Position numbers and translations under genes: made by a program. From Alicyclobacillus fastidiosus (lineage in GTDB: Bacteria; Bacillota; Bacilli; Alicyclobacillales; Alicyclobacillaceae), in contig NZ_CP104067.1 of the NCBI RefSeq assembly GCF_026651875.1, positions 2,604,001-2,668,000 on the forward strand: DNA of 64,000 nucleotides, given 5' to 3'. The first letter of the stretch is position 1, and every line of letters begins with the position of its first letter. The notes beneath the pieces were generated by a model. That model worked only from the letters and a program-made list of their open reading frames with translations, did not search any database and had not been told where the DNA came from. Positions 24,950 through 32,860 of the stretch are shown here, in pieces.

Positions 24950-25798
24950 TCACGCATTCCTGGGGCCTGTTCGCAGCTTCGGGGGCAAGAAGCCGTTTTT
25001 GCTCAAGAAGACATGCCGACAGCCAAACTGCTCCACGAATTGGCGGTGCAGTTCACCAATTTTTTCTCTGCTGTACCACTCGCTCAGTTCCGATGGCCGA
25101 TAGAGATCGGCAACGTGCAGCCCGGTTGACCGTCGCCCTTGAGCTCCGTCCCCTAAGAAGTAGTCGTCGATGACCACATTCTCGGTCACCTGTCGCAACC
25201 TATCGGCGAATTGGTCGCTCGACGGCAGCAGCGGCGCCACGGCCACTTGGGTGCGCACGCCGCGTTCGCGCAAGGAATCGAGTGCGCATAGCCGCGTTTC
25301 AATTGGCGGAGCGTAAGGGGCAAACCGGCGTCTCACGTCCTCTACATCCGTTTCGATGGTCATGCTGACGAGCGCCTTGTCACCAAGCGAACGAATGAGT
25401 TCGGCGTCGTCCGTCACGAGCGGAGATCTCGTCTGGATGAACAGAAAATCGATGTTCGCTGGATCGGCTGCGATCACTGTGAGGATCTGGCGCGTCCTGC
25501 GAACGCGCGCTTCGATGGGCTGATATGGATCTGTGCTTGAGGACATAAAGATATTTACGCTTCCGCGCCGACGTGCGAGGTTCAATTCGTGTCGAAACGG
25601 CGCGTCGTCGATGTGCTTGACGTCGACGTAGCTCCCCCAATCGCCTTCGTGAAAGCGAGCCACAGGCAGAGCTCGAACGTAACAATAGTTGCATGCGTAC
25701 ACGCAGCCCACATAGGGATTCAGGGTGTAATCGTAGGCGCCGAGATAGCCGTTTGCCTTTGTCAGCAGTCGTCGTGGATTCGTGTCTCCTATTCTCAC
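24950..25798 (-). CDS. Radical SAM protein, SplB/Rv2578c-like
   Basis: A 282-residue radical S-adenosylmethionine enzyme. The cluster motif is CVYACNYCYVRALP (residues ~32-45, CxxxCxxC). NIFMSSSTDPYQPIEA matches the SPL-type signature of spore photoproduct lyase-like and Rv2578c-like proteins. The remaining TIM-barrel strands include FLFIQTRSPLVTDDAEL and VSMTIETD. Substrate unknown; it lacks the length and C-terminal Cys of true SplB. GTG start at 25798 is weakly supported: a GGAGGTG lies 17 bases upstream. Confidence 0.82.
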   Translation of the reverse strand: MRIGDTNPRRLLTKANGYLGAYDYTLNPYVGCVYACNYCYVRALPVARFHEGDWGSYVDVKHIDDAPFRHELNLARRRGSVNIFMSSSTDPYQPIEARVRRTRQILTVIAADPANIDFLFIQTRSPLVTDDAELIRSLGDKALVSMTIETDVEDVRRRFAPYAPPIETRLCALDSLRERGVRTQVAVAPLLPSSDQFADRLRQVTENVVIDDYFLGDGAQGRRSTGLHVADLYRPSELSEWYSREKIGELHRQFVEQFGCRHVFLSKNGFLPPKLRTGPRNA

Positions 25799-26156
25799 AC
25801 GGCTCGTGGCTACAACACCTCCAGAACATCAGCATGGTTGATAGGGTGATAGGTTGGTAGGGGGAGAGCGCTCGCGCGCGTTCGTCAATCGTCCTCGGAA
25901 TGGAGCTCGCGCAGCGGAGAACGGGCCACCATTTGGTCGCAATCAACACGGAGGGCTTGACGCGCAGGCGGGAGAATCAGATCTTCCTAGCGTTCTCTTT
26001 TGGACCCGGGTCACGTTTTGCCACTCCAAGACACCACTGAATTCGATTCCACTCCAACTTCCAACAAATCCTTGACTGTATGATAGATTATACACAGTAC
26101 ATGTTGGACATGTATCACTCGCAGGAGCAGGTTGGGGAGAAACGGAGGACATACAC
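25799..26156. other. 358-bp gene-free interval between divergent genes
   Basis: No credible coding frame. It holds the divergent upstream regions of the radical-SAM gene and patB, including the palindrome at 26098-26114. An A/T-rich stretch around 26070-26095 (TTGACTGTATGATAGATTATACAC) probably contains the patB promoter, but -10 and -35 boxes cannot be assigned with correct spacing. Confidence 0.5.
26098..26114 (+). promoter_or_regulatory. Operator-like palindrome upstream of patB
   Basis: TACATGT-TGG-ACATGTA is a perfect 7-bp dyad with three-base spacer, about 43 bases before the patB start and next to a probable promoter. The geometry suits a dimeric HTH repressor. Confidence 0.45.
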
Positions 26157-27341
26157 GTGGCATATGATTTTGATTCCGTCATTTTAAGGCGCCAAACCGG
26201 GGCGTCGAAGTGGGATACATTAGCGGAACGATTTGGCAAGGATGACGTCATCCCGATGTGGGTTGCAGATATGGATTTTGCCTCGCCTAGTTGTGTCCAA
26301 GAGGCGCTCGTCGAGCGGGCGAAACACGGCGTGTATGGATACGCTGTCCGCACGGACGAGTATTTTGACAGCATCATCCACTGGATGAAGGAGCGACACG
26401 GTTGGACCGTCGAGCGGGAGTGGATTGCCTCGGCAACGGGTGTCGTCCCAGCGCTGACCGTGATCGTCCAGGCATTTACCCAGGAGGGTGACGGGGTGCT
26501 GATTCAACCCCCTGTGTACTACCCATTCAAGCGCGTGATTCGCGCCTGGGGTCGCAATGTCGTGGAAAACCCATTGGTTTACCGAAACGGTCACTACGAA
26601 ATCGATTTCGATGACCTCGAGGAAAAGGCCAAAGAGGCCAGAGTGATGTTCCTTTGCAGCCCGCACAATCCGGTCGGTCGCGTGTGGCGAGAAGACGAGC
26701 TTCGCCGCATTGGGGAGATCTGCTTGCGCCACCAAGTGCTGGTGGTCGCGGACGAAATTCACGCTGACTTGGTCTACAGCGGCTTTCACCACACCCCGTT
26801 TGCCAGTTTGTCCGAGCAGTTTGCGGCCGCTTCCATCACTTGCGCGGCGCCGAGCAAGACCTTTAATCTCGCTGGCCTCAATACGGCGTATGTCGTCGTG
26901 CCAAATGCGGCCCTCAAGTCCCGTTATGAACTGATGTTGGCGAAGGCGTCGATGGCATCCGTCAACGTGTTTGGCGCCCACGCGTTGGCCGCAGCGTACC
27001 GCGAGGGTGGGCCGTGGCTCGACGCGTTGATGGATTATCTCGAAGGGAACTTGCGGTACTTAAAGGACTTCGTCGGACGGCACATCCCTGAGCTCAAGGT
27101 CATCGAGCCGCAAGGTACGTATCTCGTCTGGGTGGACTGTCGGGCGTTAGGGTTCGAGCGCGCGGCACTCGATCACTTCTTCGTTCACGAAGCGGGTCTG
27201 GCGCTCGACGAAGGTCACTTGTTCGGGGAGGAAGGCGTCGGGTTTCAGCGCATCAACATCGCCTGTCCGAGGTCGGTGCTCGAGCAGGGACTTCAGCAAT
27301 TGAACGAAGCGGTGGAACGGGTGGTTCGCAGGAAGGCCTGA
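26157..27341 (+). CDS. patB: Cystathionine beta-lyase / aminotransferase, MalY-PatB family
   Basis: A 394-residue fold-type I PLP enzyme. Landmarks are MWVADMDFASP (~31-41), YGYAVRTDEYFDSIIHWMKERHGW, SPHNPVGRVW, VVADEIHADLVYSG and the PLP lysine in APSKTFNLAGL (~237-247). PatB/MalY enzymes cleave cystathionine to homocysteine, ammonia and pyruvate in methionine synthesis. GTG start with GGAGG at eight-base spacing. Monocistronic, with a palindromic candidate operator upstream. Confidence 0.9.
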   Translation: MAYDFDSVILRRQTGASKWDTLAERFGKDDVIPMWVADMDFASPSCVQEALVERAKHGVYGYAVRTDEYFDSIIHWMKERHGWTVEREWIASATGVVPALTVIVQAFTQEGDGVLIQPPVYYPFKRVIRAWGRNVVENPLVYRNGHYEIDFDDLEEKAKEARVMFLCSPHNPVGRVWREDELRRIGEICLRHQVLVVADEIHADLVYSGFHHTPFASLSEQFAAASITCAAPSKTFNLAGLNTAYVVVPNAALKSRYELMLAKASMASVNVFGAHALAAAYREGGPWLDALMDYLEGNLRYLKDFVGRHIPELKVIEPQGTYLVWVDCRALGFERAALDHFFVHEAGLALDEGHLFGEEGVGFQRINIACPRSVLEQGLQQLNEAVERVVRRKA

Positions 27342-27400
27342 GTCGCCACACCCGGCCTGCCCAGTGGGCGTGATTTCACGCCCATCGTACGGTTTTGCGG

Positions 27401-27429
27401 CACGCCCTTGACGACGATTTCATACTATA
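27401..27429 (+). promoter_or_regulatory. Candidate sigma-K promoter of gerE
   Basis: A -35 element of the mACm type (CACG, 27401-27404), 16 bases, then CATACTATA matching CATAnnnTA (27421-27429), about 50 bases before gerE. gerE is a sigma-K gene in B. subtilis, so the match is expected. Confidence 0.5.
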
Positions 27430-27480
27430 ACCTGACTGTATCCCGCTCTTGTATTCAATTGCACAAGGAGGGATAAGGGG

Positions 27481-27708
27481 ATGTCTTCTGGAAAGGACGC
27501 GCGCGTGAAATCGTTATTGACAAACCGGGAACGGGAGGTGTTTGAGCTCCTCGTTCAGGATAAGACCACCAAAGAAATCGCCGCGCAACTCTTCGTCAGC
27601 GAAAAAACAGTGCGGAACCACATCTCTAACGTGATGAAGAAGTTGAACGTAAAGGGTCGATCCCAAGCGGTGGTTGAGCTGGTCCGTCTCGGTGAGCTGA
27701 CGATTTGA
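27481..27708 (+). CDS. gerE: Spore coat regulator GerE
   Basis: A 75-residue LuxR-type HTH protein consisting of little but the DNA-binding domain: LTNREREVFELLVQDKTTKEIAAQLFVSEKTVRNHISNVMKKLNVKGRSQAVVELVRLGEL. It is nearly collinear with B. subtilis GerE, which in the mother cell tunes late sigma-K coat genes. AAGGAGG precedes ATG 27481. Flanked by a sigma-K-like promoter and its own terminator; the same neighbours (sdhB upstream, marR-murI downstream) occur in B. subtilis. Confidence 0.95.
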   Translation: MSSGKDARVKSLLTNREREVFELLVQDKTTKEIAAQLFVSEKTVRNHISNVMKKLNVKGRSQAVVELVRLGELTI

Positions 27709-27713
27709 AACGA

Positions 27714-27743
27714 ACACCCCTACTTTTCACGTAGGGGTGTTTT
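27714..27743 (+). terminator. Terminator after gerE
   Basis: ACACCCCTAC, loop TTTTCAC, GTAGGGGTGT (27731-27740), then TTT. Confidence 0.88.
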
Positions 27744-27877
27744 GCGTGGAAGGATTCCGCCCTTCGATGTCTAACTTTTATGCGAGATGCCATCGTTCGG
27801 ACAAGCTGTGCGCATTGACCACAGAAATTGTCGAATGGTAGTATCTAAGCTATCTGTACATGAGCGGGGTGCGTGCG

Positions 27878-28318
27878 GTGTCGCAGGAGTACTCGGATTA
27901 CGTGGTCGAGATCGAACATTGTCTTCGGTCAGTCGCCGCAGCTGTCCGGCGAAAAGGGCGCATGCTCCTTTCCGACTATGGGCTGACCTCTCCTCAATTC
28001 GAAGCGCTTATCGTGTTGGACCGAGAAGGGGAGTTGACCATTGGGGAATTGAGTGGAAAGCTGTATTTGGCATACAGTACGACGACCGACTTGGTTGATC
28101 GACTCGAGAAGTCAGCCTACGTGACGCGTCAGCGCTGCTCTGAAGACAGACGTGTGGTACGGGTGCGGCTCGAGCCACATGGCGTCACATTGATTGAGGG
28201 CGTGTTAGACGCGCGCCGGAACTATTTGAACTCTGTGTTGGCATCGGTCGATACGGACACGCGAAAGACCATCCTGGATTCACTGGAACTGCTACATATG
28301 AATATGGCTAATCAATAA
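27878..28318 (+). CDS. MarR family regulator (YsmB-like)
   Basis: A 146-residue winged-helix protein: LTSPQFEALIVLDREGELTIGELSGKLYLAYSTTTDLVDRLEKSAYVTRQRCSEDRRVVRVRLEPHG, with the MarR wing DRR. GTG 27878 is chosen because GGGGTG sits six bases upstream; ATG 27860 is open in frame but lacks a ribosome site. It lies directly ahead of murI, matching the ysmB position in B. subtilis. The regulated target is unknown; autoregulation of this small operon is plausible. Confidence 0.87.
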   Translation: MSQEYSDYVVEIEHCLRSVAAAVRRKGRMLLSDYGLTSPQFEALIVLDREGELTIGELSGKLYLAYSTTTDLVDRLEKSAYVTRQRCSEDRRVVRVRLEPHGVTLIEGVLDARRNYLNSVLASVDTDTRKTILDSLELLHMNMANQ

Positions 28319-28350
28319 AGTTGGGTTTTTAGACGGCAAGGAGCGTTACC

Positions 28351-29202
28351 ATGAAGGCGTGTGAACTGCCCATCGGGGTATTTGATTCTGGGGTTGGAGG
28401 CTTGACGGTAGCGCGTGCGATTCAAACACAACTACCGCAGGAGTCGGTGATATATTTTGGCGACCGCGCGAGGTGTCCCTATGGGGATCAAGCGCCGGAG
28501 GACGTCCTGCGTTACGCGATAGAGATCTCGGAGTTTTTGTTGGCTCAGCCGGTCAAGTGCATCGTGATCGCCTGCAATACCGCCACTGCTGTGGCGTTGC
28601 CCACGCTCCGGTCGATGTTCTCGGTGCCGGTCATCGGCGTCATTGAACCGGGCGCGGCAGCGGCTGTGGCGACGACGAGGAATGGACGAATTGGCGTCAT
28701 CGGGACAAGTGTTACGATTCAAAGCCACGCGTATCGAAAGGCAATTGTAGCGCTTGATGGCGCTATGCATGTGGTCGAGCACGCGTGTCCGGACTTCGTG
28801 CCACTTGTGGAACGAGGGCAATTCGATGGTCCGGCGGTCGAGCAAGTGGTCCGCGACTCGCTTCTGGCGTTTGCCGATACGGGCGTCGATACGCTGGTGC
28901 TCGGATGTACGCACTACCCACTCCTGCAGCCGGTCATCCGCCGGGTGTTGGGGCCGCTTGTACAAGTCATTTCGTCGGCGGACGCGACGGCCAACGTGTT
29001 GATGAATCGACTGAACGTCGAGGGTTTGACGAACCCTCACGAAACCGAGATCACACAGCGGTATTTCACCACGGGCGACGGCTCGAGAATGTGGTTGGCA
29101 CTCGCAAATTGGTTTGGTAAGCCGATTGCGTCCGACTCGGTGGTTCAGGTACAACTGCCCTTGCCGCTTCGTCACGTCGTCAAGCAGGCAGCAGTACAGT
29201 AG
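28351..29202 (+). CDS. murI: Glutamate racemase
   Basis: A 283-residue cofactor-independent racemase that makes D-glutamate for peptidoglycan. IGVFDSGVGGLTVARAI is at the N-terminus, the first catalytic Cys is in VIACNTATAVALP (~70-82), and the second in LVLGCTHYPLLQP (~185-197). AAGGAG precedes ATG 28351. It is 32 bases after the marR gene and 11 bases before rdgB, so cotranscribed. In B. subtilis gerM and rph separate murI from rdgB; neither is present here. Confidence 0.95.
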   Translation: MKACELPIGVFDSGVGGLTVARAIQTQLPQESVIYFGDRARCPYGDQAPEDVLRYAIEISEFLLAQPVKCIVIACNTATAVALPTLRSMFSVPVIGVIEPGAAAAVATTRNGRIGVIGTSVTIQSHAYRKAIVALDGAMHVVEHACPDFVPLVERGQFDGPAVEQVVRDSLLAFADTGVDTLVLGCTHYPLLQPVIRRVLGPLVQVISSADATANVLMNRLNVEGLTNPHETEITQRYFTTGDGSRMWLALANWFGKPIASDSVVQVQLPLPLRHVVKQAAVQ

Positions 29203-29213
29203 GGGGCTTATCT

Positions 29214-29801
29214 TTGAAACTGGTCATCGCTACACATAACGCCCATAAGCTAGAAGAATTTCGCGGGCTGCTACAGTTGCCTGGACTGGACGTCGCCATG
29301 CTCCCGCAAGGGGTGCCCGACGCGCCGGAGACGGGCACGACGTTCGTGGAGAACGCAAATATGAAGGCGCGGTTTTACGCCGAATACGTCGGGGACTGGG
29401 TGTTGTCGGACGATTCTGGGCTAGAAGTCCCGTTGTTAGGCGGTGAGCCCGGTATCTATTCGGCGCGCTACGCCGGCGTCCACGGAGATGACGCGGCAAA
29501 TAACGCGAAATTGATCGCGCGATTGCATGAATGCGGGCAGACCCAGGCTAGTGCGTCGTTCGTTTGCGCGCTGGCGGTCTACCACAAGGGGAACAGGCTG
29601 GCGTCGGTCGAAGGGCGCGTCGCGGGAACGATTTTCGATCACGCCCTCGGACACGCGGGCTTCGGCTACGACCCGCTGTTTCAGCCAAGCGGCTCCACGC
29701 TGCGCTTCGCGGAGATGACGCAGGCGCAAAAGGCCGAACATTCGCATCGCGCCGCCGCCCTTCGACAACTTGCCCCGCGCTTGCAGGAGTGGCTGGATTG
29801 A
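29214..29801 (+). CDS. rdgB: XTP/dITP diphosphatase (Ham1/RdgB)
   Basis: A 195-residue house-cleaning pyrophosphatase for non-canonical purine nucleotides. ATHNAHKLEEF (5-15), LSDDSGLEVPLLGGEPGIYSARYAG (~68-92), the GFGYDPLF loop and KAEHSHRAAAL match ITPase family catalytic and base-binding segments. TTG start with AGGGGG upstream. The final TGA overlaps the TTG start of the phosphoesterase gene. Confidence 0.94.
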   Translation: MKLVIATHNAHKLEEFRGLLQLPGLDVAMLPQGVPDAPETGTTFVENANMKARFYAEYVGDWVLSDDSGLEVPLLGGEPGIYSARYAGVHGDDAANNAKLIARLHECGQTQASASFVCALAVYHKGNRLASVEGRVAGTIFDHALGHAGFGYDPLFQPSGSTLRFAEMTQAQKAEHSHRAAALRQLAPRLQEWLD

Positions 29802-30331
29802 AACTGTGTATTGTAAGCGATACACACGGGCGAACGGATGAGCTTCACGCGGCAGCCCTCATCGCGGGAGATGTGGATGTGTTTTTGCACGCGGGGGACG
29901 AGACGGCAGACGCGGCGTGGCTTGCGTCGTATATGAAAATCCCCGTGGTCGGCGTCGCGGGCAACTGGGACAAGCCTTCCGTTGACTACCCCTTGGAGCG
30001 AATTGTGTCGGTGGACGACGTGCCACTCTTTCTCGCTCACGGACACCGGCTGCAGGTCACGGAGTCGTTGCAACCCCTGGTTGCACGGGCGGAGTCGATG
30101 GGCGCTAGGATTGCAGTGTACGGGCACACGCACGTTTTACACGCGGGGGTACACGATGATGTACTGGTGGTAAATCCCGGGAGTTTGGCGCTGCCTCGAG
30201 GCGGCACAAAGGGCTCCTTTGTACGCCTGACGTCGACCGCCGTGCCAGGCGGTTTCGTGCGGTATCTGGTCGAACACCTGACGACGACGGCGGAAATCAT
30301 CTCCAAGTTCGAATTTGTAGGCAAAAAATGA
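29798..30331 (+). CDS. YfcE/YsnB-type metallophosphoesterase
   Basis: A 177-residue calcineurin-like phosphoesterase. CIVSDTHGR (4-12) and the HAGD motif (~33-36) bind the first metal; GNWDKPS, AHGHRL and YGHTHVLH complete the two-metal site, and VNPGSLALPRGG closes the fold. It probably hydrolyses phosphodiesters. TTG 29798 overlaps the rdgB stop (TTGA). Matches ysnB of B. subtilis by position. Confidence 0.9.
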   Translation: MKLCIVSDTHGRTDELHAAALIAGDVDVFLHAGDETADAAWLASYMKIPVVGVAGNWDKPSVDYPLERIVSVDDVPLFLAHGHRLQVTESLQPLVARAESMGARIAVYGHTHVLHAGVHDDVLVVNPGSLALPRGGTKGSFVRLTSTAVPGGFVRYLVEHLTTTAEIISKFEFVGKK

Positions 30332-30346
30332 TGGTCTGCGACAGTC

Positions 30347-30375
30347 TTGATATCCAGAGTGGTATCGTCTAAACT
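30347..30375 (+). promoter_or_regulatory. Sigma-A promoter of the Gly-Arg tRNA pair
   Basis: TTGATA, 17 bases, TAAACT, ending 23 bases upstream of the first tRNA. Confidence 0.6.
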
Positions 30376-30398
30376 GTCAGGGGTAACCTCGCCGAGAT

Positions 30399-30472
30399 GC
30401 GGGTGTAGTTCAGTGGCAGAACTCCAGCCTTCCAAGCTGGTCGCGTGGGTTCGATTCCCATCACCCGCTCCA
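30399..30472 (+). tRNA. tRNA-Gly (TCC)
   Basis: Acceptor GCGGGTG pairs with CACCCGC, discriminator T, encoded CCA. Stem CCAGC/GCTGG closes loop CTTCCAA, anticodon TCC reading GGA. Confidence 0.95.
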
Positions 30473-30475
30473 TGC

Positions 30476-30552
30476 GTCTCAGTAGCTCAGCAGGATAGAG
30501 CAACAGCCTTCTAAGCTGTGGGTCGGGGGTTCGAATCCCTCCTGGGACGCCA
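30476..30552 (+). tRNA. tRNA-Arg (TCT)
   Basis: Acceptor GTCTCAG pairs with CTGGGAC (one G-T), discriminator G, encoded CCA. Stem ACAGC/GCTGT closes loop CTTCTAA, anticodon TCT reading AGA. Three bases after tRNA-Gly. Confidence 0.93.
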
Positions 30553-30565
30553 CGCTGGTGCTGCC

Positions 30566-30590
30566 TGAGCATCCCGCAACGGGATGCTCA
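30566..30590 (+). terminator. Hairpin after the tRNA pair
   Basis: TGAGCATCCC, loop GCAAC, GGGATGCTCA: a perfect 10-bp stem. The T tract is poor (ATTCGG). 30591-30758 shows no gene and should contain the tig promoter. Confidence 0.6.
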
Positions 30591-30758
30591 ATTCGGTGAT
30601 TAGGGTAAAAGGCGCTGGCGGGGCCATGTTTCACGGGCTCGGAACAGGGGACTGTCCTACTTGGGACATGTCATAGGCCATACATACCGATGTGGTGGCG
30701 TTTCTTGAAGATTTGGTTCGTACAGCGCGGGCCGTTGATTGTTGGGAGGAAGTATTGC

Positions 30759-32051
30759 ATGACAGTGAAGTGGGAAAAGACGGAGGCCAATGTTGGCGTA
30801 TTGGAAGTCGAGGTGACGAGTGATCGGTTTAAGACAGCTCTCGACGACGCCTTCAAGAAGGTCGTTAAAAATGTAAATGTTCCAGGTTTCCGCAAGGGAA
30901 AAGTGCCTCGTCGAATTTTTGAACAACGATTTGGCGTGGAGGCACTGTACCAGGATGCGGTAGACCTGGTTTTGCCAGAGGCATATGAGCAAGCTATCGC
31001 CGAGACGGGCATTCAACCAGTGGATCGTCCGTCCGTCGATTTGGTTCAAGTAGAGAGCGGCAAGCCGTTCGTCTTCAAGGCGACGGTCACGGTGAAGCCG
31101 GAAGTGCAGCTCGGAGAGTACAAAGGGATTTCCGTCGAGGACAAAGCTTTTGACGTGACGGATGAGTCCATCGAAAACGAAATTGAACAGGTACTCAAGG
31201 GTCATGCGTCTGTGGAAGTCGTAGAAGATGGAGAAGTGCAAAACGGCGATACGGTCAGCATCGACTTCCTGGGCAAGGTCGACGGCGAAGCGTTCGAGGG
31301 TGGCGAAGCCGAGAACTTTGAACTGGAGATCGGGTCCGGTACCTTCATCGGCGGGTTTGAAGACCAGCTCATCGGGATGAAGACCGGGGAGGAGCGCGAC
31401 ATCGAGGTTACGTTCCCGGAAGATTACCACGTGAAGTCGCTGCAGGGGAAAGCAGCTACGTTCCACGTCGTGCTGCACGATGTGAAACGCAAAGTACTCC
31501 CTGAGTTGAATGACGAGTTTGTACAAGAGGTCAGCGAATTCGATACGGTGGACGAATACCGTGCGGACCTCAAGAAGCGGCTCGAAGAGCGTGCGAAACA
31601 AGACCATGACCGCTACGTGGAAGACGAAGTGGTAAAACAGGTTACGGCCAACGCGACCATCGACCTGCCAGAAGTCATGGTCAACCACGAAATTGACCAC
31701 CAGTTGAACTCGTTTGCGCAACAACTGCAAATGCAACAAATTCCGTTTGACGCATACCTGGAATTCACGGGCACCAGCGTGGACGAACTTCGTGCGCAGT
31801 TCCGCGAAGCTGCAGAACAAAGCGTTCGCACTGCACTCGTGTTGGAAGCCATCACGGCAGCCGAAAACATTCAAGTGACGGACGAAGAAGTGACTGCGGA
31901 GCTCGAAAAGGTCGCCGCGAATTCCGGTCTGGACCTCGACCGCGTCCGTCAGCTCATGAGCGTTCGCGACCCGAACCTGGAATCGTTCAAACGCGACTTG
32001 GCTTCGCGCAAGACCATCGAGTTGCTCGTTCAAAATAGCAAACTCGTATAA
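30759..32051 (+). CDS. tig: Trigger factor
   Basis: A 430-residue ribosome-associated chaperone and peptidyl-prolyl isomerase. The N-terminal ribosome-docking signature is NVNVPGFRKGKVPRRIFEQRFG (~39-60). The FKBP-type domain (~150-245) contains GDTVSIDFLGKVDGEAFEGGEAENFELEIGSGTFIGGFEDQLIGM, and long helical arms follow. ATG 30759 has GGGAGGA upstream. It starts the proteostasis block with clpP, clpX, lonB and lonA. Confidence 0.96.
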   Translation: MTVKWEKTEANVGVLEVEVTSDRFKTALDDAFKKVVKNVNVPGFRKGKVPRRIFEQRFGVEALYQDAVDLVLPEAYEQAIAETGIQPVDRPSVDLVQVESGKPFVFKATVTVKPEVQLGEYKGISVEDKAFDVTDESIENEIEQVLKGHASVEVVEDGEVQNGDTVSIDFLGKVDGEAFEGGEAENFELEIGSGTFIGGFEDQLIGMKTGEERDIEVTFPEDYHVKSLQGKAATFHVVLHDVKRKVLPELNDEFVQEVSEFDTVDEYRADLKKRLEERAKQDHDRYVEDEVVKQVTANATIDLPEVMVNHEIDHQLNSFAQQLQMQQIPFDAYLEFTGTSVDELRAQFREAAEQSVRTALVLEAITAAENIQVTDEEVTAELEKVAANSGLDLDRVRQLMSVRDPNLESFKRDLASRKTIELLVQNSKLV

Positions 32052-32109
32052 ACTGCGGTACACTATAGAAGTGGAACACTGTAGCTAACTGAATGCTCGT
32101 TGTATGCTC

Positions 32110-32138
32110 AAGACAAGGGGACGTTGTCTCCTTGTCTT
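32110..32138 (+). terminator. Hairpin between tig and clpP
   Basis: AAGACAAGGGGAC pairs with GTCTCCTTGTCTT over 13 positions (one wobble) around a three-base loop. No T tract follows, so it could be a processing or attenuation structure as well as a tig terminator. Confidence 0.5.
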
Positions 32139-32175
32139 GTCACACACTCGGCATGCTTCGCGGGGAGGAGTCGCA

Positions 32176-32769
32176 ATGAGTCTAATTCCATATGTGATTG
32201 AACAGACCAGTCGCGGTGAGCGTTCGTATGACATATACTCGCGCCTGCTCAAAGATCGAATCGTGCTTTTGGGAACGCCAATCGACGACAACGTGGCGAA
32301 CGCCATCGTGGCTCAGTTGCTCTTCTTGGCGGCCGATGACCCGGACAAGGACATTCAACTGTATATCAACAGTCCCGGTGGTTCTGTAACCGCAGGACTA
32401 GCCATATATGATACCATGCAACATATCCGACCTGCGGTCTCGACCATGTGTGTAGGGTTGGCTGCGAGTATGGGTGCCTTCCTCCTCGCCGCTGGAGAAA
32501 AGGGCAAGCGCTACGCGCTCCCGAATGCCGAGATTATGATTCACCAGCCGCTGGGCGGTGTGGAAGGGCAAGCCTCGGACATTCAAATCCACGCGGATTG
32601 GATGCTTAAGACGAAGGAGAAGCTCAATCGTATCTTGTCAGAGCGGACCGGTCAGCCGCTGGATCGCATCGTCGAGGACACCGACCGCGACAACTTCATG
32701 TCCGCAGAGGCAGCTTGCGCTTATGGGTTGGTCGATGAGGTGCTCACGAAAGGGTCGACGCAGGCATAA
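32176..32769 (+). CDS. clpP: ATP-dependent Clp protease proteolytic subunit
   Basis: A 197-residue serine peptidase. The catalytic Ser is in [11 protein letters not shown] (~97), His in [13 protein letters not shown] (~121), and the Asp in the following helix region (EDTDRDNFM). SPGGSV gives the oxyanion loop. It forms the 14-mer barrel fed by ClpX, encoded 91 bases downstream. ATG 32176 has GGGAGGAG six bases upstream. Here clpP sits between tig and clpX, as in Gram-negative bacteria; in B. subtilis clpP is elsewhere. Confidence 0.96.
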   Translation: MSLIPYVIEQTSRGERSYDIYSRLLKDRIVLLGTPIDDNVANAIVAQLLFLAADDPDKDIQLYINSPGGSVTAGLAIYDTMQHIRPAVSTMCVGLAASMGAFLLAAGEKGKRYALPNAEIMIHQPLGGVEGQASDIQIHADWMLKTKEKLNRILSERTGQPLDRIVEDTDRDNFMSAEAACAYGLVDEVLTKGSTQA

Positions 32770-32860
32770 CCGGAAATAAGAGACGGACACACTGCTAACA
32801 GGGTTCCGTTTTGTATTTAACGCTCTGTGTGGTAACCTCGATTTGGGGAGGGAACAATGC

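Noticed and set aside
30657-32063. A 468-residue open frame antisense to tig
   Set aside because: It mirrors the trigger factor gene exactly, has no ribosome site or recognisable domain, and arises from codon bias in a GC-rich gene.
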